Source of the DNA: an uncultured bacterium
GTDB taxonomy: Bacteria; Actinomycetota; Coriobacteriia; Coriobacteriales; Eggerthellaceae
Direction of reading: 5' to 3'
NCBI GenBank assembly: GCA_947649215.1
Contig: CANSQW010000042.1
Location: forward strand, 1 to 8,234
Length of the DNA: 8,234 bases
The notes beneath the pieces are model-generated. The model made no database searches and was not told the origin of the DNA. It was given only the letters and a program-made list of their open reading frames with translations. Made by a program: the position numbers and the translations under genes. Each line of letters opens with the position of its first letter. Within the stretch, counting starts at the first letter, position 1. Of the stretch, positions 1 to 5,357 are shown one piece after another.

Positions 1-1802
1 ACGTGGCCCAGGACGTCATCATCCGCGAGATCGACTGCGGCACCACCGAGGGCGTCCCGTACCCCATCGTCAACGAGAAGGGCGACCTGGACGAGAACCT
101 CATCGGCCGCTGCCTGCTCGAGGACGTGCGCGGCGCCGACGGCGAGCTGGTGCAGGCCGCAGACGAGTACATCACCTCGATGGACCAGCTGCGCGCCATG
201 AGCCAGGCCGGCGTCGAGGAGGTCATCATCCGCACCATCATGACCTGCCATGCCGAGCGCGGCGTCTGCCAGAAGTGCTACGGCTGGGATCTGGCCACGG
301 CCCGTCCGGTCAACATCGGTACGGCCGTCGGCATCATCGCGGCCCAGTCCATCGGCGAGCCCGGCACCCAGCTGACGATGCGCACGTTCCACACTGGCGG
401 CGTGGCCGGCGAGGACATCACCCACGGCCTGCCCCGCGTCCAGGAGCTCTTCGAGGCCCGCAAGCCCAAGGGCCAGGCGGTGCTCGCGGAGATCTCCGGC
501 ACCATGCAGGTGGCCGGCGACAAGATGTCCAAGACCATCACCATCCACGACCAGGAGGGCAACTACCGCGAGTACGTGGTGAGCGCCCGCGCCCAGCTGC
601 TGCCGGGCGTGTACGACGGGTGCGAGGTGACCGTGGGCCAGCAGCTCACCAAGGGTTCCGTGAACCCCCACGACCTGCTGCGTCTCACCGACCCGAACAC
701 CACGCTGCGCTACATCGTGGGCCAGGTCCAGGGCGTGTACGTGTCCCAGGGCGTGGACATCAACGACAAGCACATCGAGGTTATCGCCCGCCAGATGCTG
801 CGCAAGGTGGCCGTGCTCGATGCCGGCGACTCGGACTTCCTGCCCGGTCGCCAGGTGAACCGCTTCGAGTTCGAGAAGGTGGCCAACGAGCTGATCGCCG
901 AGGGCAAGGAGCCGCCGGTGGGCCAGCCGCTGCTGCTCGGCATCACCAAGGCGTCGCTGGCCACGGACTCGTGGCTGTCCGCCGCCTCCTTCCAGGAGAC
1001 CACCAAGGTGCTCACCGACGCCGCCATCGAGGGCAAGACGGATCACCTGGCCGGCCTGAAGGAGAACGTCATCATCGGCAAGCCCATCCCCGCGGGCACG
1101 GGCCTCAAGCGCTACCGCGACGTGCGGCTCACCTACAAGGGCCGCCCGATCGACGGCGTGGCGGGCGATGCGCTGCCGGACTTCGCGCCGGACGCCCTGC
1201 GCGAGATCGAGGACCTGCTGCCGCAGCCGCAGGACTGGTCGCTTGACGGCGACGGCTACTTCAACGCGGGCAGCGGCTTCGGCGGCTACTACAGCGCGCT
1301 CTCGCTGGGCCACCGCGGCCACAACCTGTCCGACGAGGACGCGCGCCTCTACATCTACGACGATTTGGGCGTGTCCCAGCGTTGGGCGAACAAGTTCTCC
1401 GAGGCCGGCATCGAGACGGTGGCCGACCTGGTGGGCCACACCGAGGAGGACCTGCTGCGCATCGAGGGCATCGGCGTGAAGGCCATCGAGGAGCTGAAGG
1501 AGGGCCTGGAGGCCCGCGACCTCATGCATGTGATCGAGGACGACCTGTCGGCCTCTTCCGACGACATGAGCCAGCTGCTCGACATGGTGTTCTCGCCCGA
1601 TGACACCATCCTCATCGGCGGCGACGAGCCCCCGACGTTCAACACCGACGACGAGGAGATGCTGGGCGAGGCCCTGCCGCCGCGCTCCTACCAGCGCAAC
1701 CTCGAGGAGCTGGATGCCCTGCTGGGCTCCGTGGGCTCCTTCGGCTTCGGCATCACCAGCGAGGAGACCGAGGCCGCGGCTGACGACGAGGACGACGAGT
1801 AG
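1..1802 (+). CDS. rpoC: RNA polymerase beta-prime subunit, 3' part (partial, continues upstream), with a long C-terminal extension
   Basis: This is the C-terminal 599 visible residues of beta-prime, the clamp and catalytic subunit of RNA polymerase. The reading frame is already open at base 3, so the GTG there is an internal Val codon and the true start lies outside the window. The second zinc site is complete: Cys12, Cys82, Cys89 and Cys92. The trigger loop follows around residues 116-150 (GEPGTQLTMRTFH, then GLPRVQELFEARKP) with no large lineage insertion of the E. coli SI3 kind. The conserved body runs through DLL-like LLLGITKASLATDSW (310-324) and SAASFQETT (326-334) to IPAGTG (362-367), where most beta-prime proteins end soon after. 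Here about 230 more residues follow: a Gly/Tyr-rich stretch (about 413-436), a helix-hairpin-helix region (447-507) resembling the alpha subunit C-terminal domain, and an acidic tail ending DDEDDE. Identity is certain; the role of the extension is inference. Confidence 0.98.
   Translation, partial: VAQDVIIREIDCGTTEGVPYPIVNEKGDLDENLIGRCLLEDVRGADGELVQAADEYITSMDQLRAMSQAGVEEVIIRTIMTCHAERGVCQKCYGWDLATARPVNIGTAVGIIAAQSIGEPGTQLTMRTFHTGGVAGEDITHGLPRVQELFEARKPKGQAVLAEISGTMQVAGDKMSKTITIHDQEGNYREYVVSARAQLLPGVYDGCEVTVGQQLTKGSVNPHDLLRLTDPNTTLRYIVGQVQGVYVSQGVDINDKHIEVIARQMLRKVAVLDAGDSDFLPGRQVNRFEFEKVANELIAEGKEPPVGQPLLLGITKASLATDSWLSAASFQETTKVLTDAAIEGKTDHLAGLKENVIIGKPIPAGTGLKRYRDVRLTYKGRPIDGVAGDALPDFAPDALREIEDLLPQPQDWSLDGDGYFNAGSGFGGYYSALSLGHRGHNLSDEDARLYIYDDLGVSQRWANKFSEAGIETVADLVGHTEEDLLRIEGIGVKAIEELKEGLEARDLMHVIEDDLSASSDDMSQLLDMVFSPDDTILIGGDEPPTFNTDDEEMLGEALPPRSYQRNLEELDALLGSVGSFGFGITSEETEAAADDEDDE
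1341..1523 (+). other. Alpha-CTD-like helix-hairpin-helix domain inside the RpoC C-terminal extension
   Basis: This stretch encodes residues 447-507 of the visible RpoC. Aligned by eye, without gaps, to the E. coli RNA polymerase alpha C-terminal domain as I remember it (residues 265-312), 18 of 48 positions are identical. The DNA-contacting alpha residues R265, N268, G296, K298 and E302 correspond to R460, N463, G491, K493 and E497 here; C269 becomes K464 and S299 becomes A494. NusA C-terminal acidic repeats have a related fold and are the main alternative, but the retained Arg/Asn and Gly-x-Lys pattern favours alpha. DNA binding is inferred, not shown. Confidence 0.7.
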
Positions 1803-1821
1803 CCGCGCGAACGATCGTAGA

Positions 1822-1847
1822 GGGGCGGGCTTCGGCTCGCCCCTTTT
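1822..1847 (+). terminator. Intrinsic terminator after rpoC
   Basis: A nine-pair GC-rich stem (1822-1830 with 1835-1843, one G-U pair) closes on a TTCG tetraloop with the stabilising C-G closing pair. TTTT follows at 1844-1847. It starts 20 bases after the rpoC stop codon, so it ends the rpoBC transcript and implies a separate promoter for hisE-glmM. Confidence 0.92.
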
Positions 1848-1863
1848 CGTAGCACTGAGCGAT

Positions 1864-1898
1864 TCGCCCCCAAATTGCAAATTCGGACGGTTTTGCAC
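1864..1898 (+). repeat. Left arm of a 35-base inverted repeat pair
   Basis: This arm matches the reverse complement of 2014-2048 at 32 of 35 positions, including a perfect 18-base core (1869-1886, cccaaattgcaaattcgg). Inside it lies a dyad, TGCAAA (1876-1881), ten bases, TTTGCA (1892-1897). It is AT-rich against the surrounding GC-rich DNA. It could be an operator site, one end of a small non-autonomous element, or one side of a long RNA stem. No target-site duplication is visible outside the arms. Confidence 0.85.
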
Positions 1899-1929
1899 CC
1901 TGTTGCAGGCTTTGCGCAGCCGTTTGAGG

Positions 1930-1949
1930 GGCCGCCCTCTGGGGCGGCC
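1930..1949 (+). other. GC-only hairpin in the spacer between the inverted repeat arms
   Basis: A perfect eight-pair stem (1930-1937 with 1942-1949) encloses the four-base loop TCTG. No T-run follows, so it does not look like an intrinsic terminator. It sits near the middle of the segment bounded by the two 35-base arms and would be the apical hairpin if that segment folded as RNA. The rest of the 1848-2058 spacer holds no gene, and I could not identify a convincing promoter for hisE in it. Confidence 0.6.
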
Positions 1950-2013
1950 GCCGGCGACCTGGGCGTATGGTCGCGCTATGGGGTCGCAAGAGCGCGCGGA
2001 CGGGCGGGCATGA

Positions 2014-2048
2014 GTGCAAAAACGCCCGAATTTGCAATTTGGGTGCGA
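2014..2048 (-). repeat. Right arm of the 35-base inverted repeat pair
   Basis: This is the partner of 1864-1898 in opposite orientation, with the perfect core at 2026-2043. It carries the same dyad, TGCAAA (2015-2020), ten bases, TTTGCA (2031-2036). It ends 10 bases before the hisE Shine-Dalgarno sequence. A protein bound here, or an RNA stem formed with the left arm, could therefore affect hisE-glmM expression; that is inference. Confidence 0.85.
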
Positions 2049-2058
2049 GAAACGAAGG

Positions 2059-2065
2059 AAAGGAG
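2059..2065 (+). promoter_or_regulatory. Ribosome binding site that fixes the hisE start
   Basis: AAAGGAG lies six bases before the ATG at 2072. It rules out the in-frame ATG at 1967, whose extra 35 codons would run across the inverted repeat arm and lack any family similarity. Confidence 0.85.
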
Positions 2066-2071
2066 ACGGGC

Positions 2072-2548
2072 ATGGGCCAGAAGACCTATGTGCCCGAGGG
2101 CGAGCAGCCCCCGGCCTCGCAGGCCGGCGCCTCGCTCGAGGCCCTGGCAGCCACCATCGCCGCCCGGCGCGAGGCGGGGGATGAGAGCTACACCCACCGC
2201 CTGCTGACCGGCGAGGTGGACGCGGTGCTGAAGAAGGTCATGGAGGAGGCCGGCGAGGTGGCCCTGGCGGCCAAGGACGCGGATTCCGCGCTCTACTTCG
2301 CCGGCGAGTCCGCTGAGGTGGCTCCCGGCACCAGTGCTGCCGAGCGCCTGGCCGAGGCAGCCAGCCAGTCGGTCGACCATCTGCGCTACGAGGCCGCCGA
2401 CGTGGTCTACCATCTGCTGGTGGTGCTCGAGCGCTTCGGCATCGGCCTGGACGAGCTGGCTGCCGAGCTCAACAACCGCATGACTGCGGATGAGCGTCCT
2501 GTTGGCGCCGTCCGCCTGTACGACGAGTATGTGCAAAGGGGGAAGTAG
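2072..2548 (+). CDS. hisE: Phosphoribosyl-ATP pyrophosphatase (HisE) with an internal insertion
   Basis: The 158-residue protein matches HisE, which hydrolyses phosphoribosyl-ATP to phosphoribosyl-AMP and pyrophosphate, the second step of histidine synthesis in the cytoplasm. The family signature is clear: LEALAATIAARR (22-33), SYTHRLL (39-45), the metal-binding helix with K54, K55, E58, E59 and E62 (KKVMEEAGEVALAAKD), and the second acidic helix YEAADVVYHLLVVLERFG (106-123) with E107 and D110. Between the two helices, about residues 70-104, it has roughly 25 more residues than usual, rich in Ala, Ser and Glu. The C-terminus past LAAELNNR (129-136) is also longer than in minimal HisE. No other his gene is in the window, and the stop codon is one base from glmM, so the two are almost certainly co-translated. 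A MazG-family nucleotide pyrophosphohydrolase is the alternative, but the SYTHRLL segment favours HisE. Confidence 0.88.
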   Translation: MGQKTYVPEGEQPPASQAGASLEALAATIAARREAGDESYTHRLLTGEVDAVLKKVMEEAGEVALAAKDADSALYFAGESAEVAPGTSAAERLAEAASQSVDHLRYEAADVVYHLLVVLERFGIGLDELAAELNNRMTADERPVGAVRLYDEYVQRGK

Positions 2549-2549
2549 A

Positions 2550-3917
2550 ATGCCCAGACTGTTCGGAACCGACGGCGTGCGCGGCGTCGCCAACGTGGAG
2601 CTGACCTGCGAGCTGGCCTATCGCCTGGGGCAGGCTGCCGCGGCCTTTTTGGGGGACTCCATCGTGGTGGGCAAGGACACGCGCCTGTCCGGAGACATGC
2701 TGGAGTCGGCGCTCGTAGCCGGCATCACGAGCGCGGGCGGCACGGCGCTTCTGGCCGGGGTTATCCCCACGCCGGGCGTGGCGCTGCTCGTGCGCGAGCT
2801 GGGCGCGAGCGGCGGCGTGGTCATCTCGGCGTCGCACAACCCGCCGGAGTACAACGGCATCAAGCTGTTCGACGCCGAGGGCTTCAAGCTGCCTGACGCC
2901 GTGGAGGACGAGATCGAGGCGTTCGTCACGGGCGGCGGCCTGGAGGGCCTGGTGGAGCGCACGGCGGCTGCCGGCGAGGAGGCCGCCATGCCGTCGGGCC
3001 CGGCGCTCGGCGTGGCCATCCCCGTGGAGGAGGCCTGCGAGATATACGTCAACCACGCGGTGGACAGCATCCGCGCCCAGGGCGTCGACTTCGCCGGCAT
3101 GACCATCGCGCTTGACGCCGGCCATGGGGCGAGCGCGCTCACGAGCGCCGAGGCCCTGCGTCGCCTGGGCGCCGAGGTCATCGCCATCAACGAGGACTAT
3201 GACGGCACCGACATCAACGTGCAGTGCGGCTCTACGCACCTGGCGCCGCTGGCTGCCCTCATGGAGGAGAGCGGCGCGGACGTGGGCATCGCGCACGACG
3301 GCGATGCCGACCGCGTGATGCTCATGGCGCCGGGCGGCTTGGAGATAGACGGCGACATGGTGGAGGCCGTATGCGCGCTCGACATGAAGGAGCGCGGCGT
3401 GTTGGCCGGCAACACCGCGGTGAGCACGGTCATGTGCAACCTGGGCTTCGTGCACGCCATGCGCGACGCCGGCATTGACGTGGTGCAGACGAAGGTGGGC
3501 GACCGCTACGTGTTGGAGGAGATGCGCGAGAAGGGCTACGCCATCGGCGGCGAGCAGTCCGGCCACATGATCCTGCTGGAGCACAACTCCACGGGCGACG
3601 GCCTCATGACCGCGTGTCAGTTCCTCGCGGCCGTCAAGCGCACCGGCAAGCCGGTGGCCGAGGCCGTGGCCGTCATGACGCGCTTCCCGCAGGAGCTCAT
3701 CAACGTGCGCGTGCGCGATAAGCACACCGCTGCGCAGAACCCGGCCATCGTGGCCGCCGTGGCCGCCGCCGAGGCAGCCCTGGGCGATAACGGCCGCGTG
3801 CTCCTGCGTCCGAGCGGTACCGAGCCGGTCATCCGCGTGATGGTGGAGGCCCTCGATGCCGAGCAGGCCGTCGCCGAGGCCCGAAGGCTCGCCGAGGTGG
3901 TAGAGCGCGAGGGCTAG
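2550..3917 (+). CDS. glmM: Phosphoglucosamine mutase
   Basis: The 455-residue protein interconverts glucosamine-6-phosphate and glucosamine-1-phosphate on the route to UDP-GlcNAc and peptidoglycan. All four signature loops of the alpha-D-phosphohexomutase family are present. They are the catalytic serine loop ISASHNP (phosphoserine S95), the metal loop HDGDADR (D250, D252, D254), the sugar-binding loop GGEQSGH (333-339) and the phosphate-binding loop RPSGTEP (420-426). The N-terminus RLFGTDGVRG and the GEQSGH form are those of GlmM rather than phosphomannomutase. The length is normal, and nothing essential is missing. The ATG at 2550 is one base after the hisE stop, with AGGGGG at 2537-2542 seven bases upstream inside the end of hisE. 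The in-frame ATG at 2490 lies within hisE and is rejected. A terminator follows, so hisE-glmM is a two-gene unit. Confidence 0.97.
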   Translation: MPRLFGTDGVRGVANVELTCELAYRLGQAAAAFLGDSIVVGKDTRLSGDMLESALVAGITSAGGTALLAGVIPTPGVALLVRELGASGGVVISASHNPPEYNGIKLFDAEGFKLPDAVEDEIEAFVTGGGLEGLVERTAAAGEEAAMPSGPALGVAIPVEEACEIYVNHAVDSIRAQGVDFAGMTIALDAGHGASALTSAEALRRLGAEVIAINEDYDGTDINVQCGSTHLAPLAALMEESGADVGIAHDGDADRVMLMAPGGLEIDGDMVEAVCALDMKERGVLAGNTAVSTVMCNLGFVHAMRDAGIDVVQTKVGDRYVLEEMREKGYAIGGEQSGHMILLEHNSTGDGLMTACQFLAAVKRTGKPVAEAVAVMTRFPQELINVRVRDKHTAAQNPAIVAAVAAAEAALGDNGRVLLRPSGTEPVIRVMVEALDAEQAVAEARRLAEVVEREG

Positions 3918-3934
3918 CTAGAGGCCGAAGCTGG

Positions 3935-3963
3935 AAAAGCGCCCCTGACCGGGGCGCTTTTTT
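3935..3963 (+). terminator. Intrinsic terminator after glmM
   Basis: A stem of seven GC pairs (3939-3945 with 3951-3957), extendable by four A-T pairs from the flanking AAAA, encloses a five-base loop. It runs into six T residues (3958-3963). It begins 17 bases after the glmM stop codon. Confidence 0.93.
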
Positions 3964-4001
3964 CATGCGTGGGGCGTTTCACGCTCGCCGTCTGAGGACC
4001 T

Positions 4002-4066
4002 TAACTTTTAAATGGATTGAAATCTTTCCTGAAAATCGATAAACTTTTAATTCCATTTAAAAGTTA
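4002..4066 (+). promoter_or_regulatory. Promoter with operator-like AACTTTTAA boxes upstream of the ATPase gene
   Basis: In an abruptly AT-rich spacer, a perfect 15-base inverted repeat is present (4002-4016 and 4052-4066). A third copy of its core AACTTTTAA lies at 4042-4050 and forms a second dyad with TTAAAAGTT at 4057-4065, six bases away. A plausible promoter, TTGAAA (4017-4022), 17 bases, TAAACT (4040-4045), sits between and under the boxes. One box is just upstream of the -35, one overlaps the -10, and one lies just after the expected transcription start and touches the AGGAG ribosome binding site (4066-4070). This is the layout expected of a repressed or autoregulated promoter. The boxes are seen directly; the promoter assignment and regulation are inferred. 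Confidence 0.65.
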
Positions 4067-4077
4067 GGAGCCTTCTT

Positions 4078-5274
4078 ATGATCGATCGCCCGCTCTATCT
4101 TGAGCGCCTCCGCCGCTGGCGAGATCGCGATGTCATCAAGGTGGTCACCGGTGTGCGGCGCTGTGGCAAGTCCACGCTGCTCAGGCTCTTTGCCGATGAG
4201 CTGATCCGCGAAGGCGTGCCCTCCGAGCGCATCATTACCATCAACCTCGAGCAGCTGGAGAACGAGGGGCTTCTCGACTACCATCAGCTTCACGACGAGG
4301 TGCTGCGTCGTGCCCGGCCCGACGGCATGAACTACGTCTTCATTGACGAGGTGCAGAATGTTCCCGATTTTCAGCGAGCGGTGGACAGCCTCTATACGCG
4401 CGCGAACATAGATCTCTACCTCACCGGCTCCAATGCGATGCTCCTCGGCGGAACGTTGGCGACGCTGCTCTCAGGTCGCTACGTAGAGGTGGCTCTGCTG
4501 CCGCTCTCCTTTGCCGAGTACGTCTCGGCCGCCGTGGGCCCCCTTTCCCCCATGCGGCTCTACCAGCGGTACCTTTCTCGCGGGGGCTTTCCGGCGGCTG
4601 TCGATTTCGCCGAGGACTCCCTGGTCCTCCATGACTATCTGGAGGGCGTGCTGAACACCGTGCTCTACAAAGACGTCATCCAGCGGCTGAACATCGCCAA
4701 CGGACTGGCGTTGGGGGCGATGACGGACTTTCTCTTCGACAACATCGGGAATCTCACCTCGCCTAAGGCCATCAGCGACGCCATGACCTCCCACGGCACG
4801 CGCGTGTCGCCCAACACGGTTGCCGAGTACCTCTCCGGGCTGGCGAACAGCTTCATCTTCTACCCTGCGAGGCGCTACGACGTGCGTGGCAAGCGGCTGC
4901 TGAAGCTCCAGCAGAAGTATTACGCCGTTGACCTGGGATTGCGGCGCATGGCTCTCTCCGGTCAGGTGCGCGACACGGGGCGCATCTTAGAGAACGTCGT
5001 GTTCCTTGAGCTGAGGCGGCGCTACGGGGAGGTATCGGTCGGACAGATCGGCGGCCTTGAGATCGACTTCGTCGTCCAGTCTGATGAGGGCCCCCGTTAC
5101 TTCCAGGTAGCGGAGAGCGTCCTTGACGAGAAGACGCGTGCGCGTGAGTTGGCCTCCCTGGAGGCGGTGCGCGACAACTATCCGAAGTTCCTGCTCACCC
5201 TTGACGATGCCGACCCGGCGCAGCATGGTGGCATCAGGCAGGTGAACGCCCTGGAGTGGCTGCTGGAGGCGTAG
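4078..5274 (+). CDS. AAA-family ATPase with DUF4143-like C-terminal domain, function unknown
   Basis: The 398-residue protein has a P-loop ATPase module followed by a winged-helix-like middle and a DUF4143-type C-terminus. Walker A is GVRRCGKST (25-33), Walker B is YVFIDE (86-91), and a sensor-like LTGSNA is at 115-120. The C-terminal part contains ENVVFLELRRR (305-315), GLEIDFVV (326-333) and YFQVAES (341-347). This is the pattern of a PD-(D/E)XK-like fold, but with Ala345 where an active nuclease would have Lys, so catalysis there is doubtful. No membrane segment or signal peptide is seen. The ATG at 4078 has AGGAG seven bases upstream. The gene is monocistronic, with the glmM terminator before it and a new promoter after it. 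Its codon use is less strictly GC-ending than its neighbours and its spacer is AT-rich, both consistent with acquisition. Proteins of this kind are common in gut anaerobes in variable genomic positions, and their role is not established. Confidence 0.88.
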   Translation: MIDRPLYLERLRRWRDRDVIKVVTGVRRCGKSTLLRLFADELIREGVPSERIITINLEQLENEGLLDYHQLHDEVLRRARPDGMNYVFIDEVQNVPDFQRAVDSLYTRANIDLYLTGSNAMLLGGTLATLLSGRYVEVALLPLSFAEYVSAAVGPLSPMRLYQRYLSRGGFPAAVDFAEDSLVLHDYLEGVLNTVLYKDVIQRLNIANGLALGAMTDFLFDNIGNLTSPKAISDAMTSHGTRVSPNTVAEYLSGLANSFIFYPARRYDVRGKRLLKLQQKYYAVDLGLRRMALSGQVRDTGRILENVVFLELRRRYGEVSVGQIGGLEIDFVVQSDEGPRYFQVAESVLDEKTRARELASLEAVRDNYPKFLLTLDDADPAQHGGIRQVNALEWLLEA

Positions 5275-5317
5275 TCGCCCGCTATCTCCGAATGAGGGGT
5301 ATTCCCGGGGGTGTGGG

Positions 5318-5323
5318 TATAAT
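5318..5323 (+). promoter_or_regulatory. -10 element of the molybdoenzyme operon
   Basis: A consensus TATAAT lies 35 bases before the chosen start codon. No good -35 hexamer is found at the usual distance, so activator dependence is possible. The element sits in an imperfect inverted repeat: GAGGG at 5294-5298 pairs with CCCTC at 5324-5328. Transcription would start near 5330 and give a leader of about 28 bases. Confidence 0.6.
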
Positions 5324-5357
5324 CCCTCTTGAGAGATGCGCGAGAGGGAGGATGGGC

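Noticed and set aside
1864..2048. A complete insertion element or MITE with target duplication
   Set aside because: The terminal inverted arms are real, but I found no direct duplication just outside 1864 and 2048 and no transposase, so only a repeat pair is claimed.
1967..2071. N-terminal extension of HisE from ATG 1967
   Set aside because: The added residues are encoded by the inverted repeat arm and non-coding spacer, and the strong ribosome binding site at 2059-2065 points to ATG 2072.
2469..3725. A 418-codon open frame on the minus strand opposite glmM
   Set aside because: It is His/Arg/Ala-rich with no recognisable motif and lies wholly opposite well-supported genes. It is the usual by-product of GC-rich codon use.
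5256..5357. Start of the molybdoenzyme at the upstream ATG 5256 or at ATG 5352
   Set aside because: ATG 5256 overlaps the ATPase gene, precedes the -10 element and has no ribosome binding site. ATG 5352 directly abuts the AGGAGG-like sequence with no spacing. ATG 5358 has the correct six-base gap.
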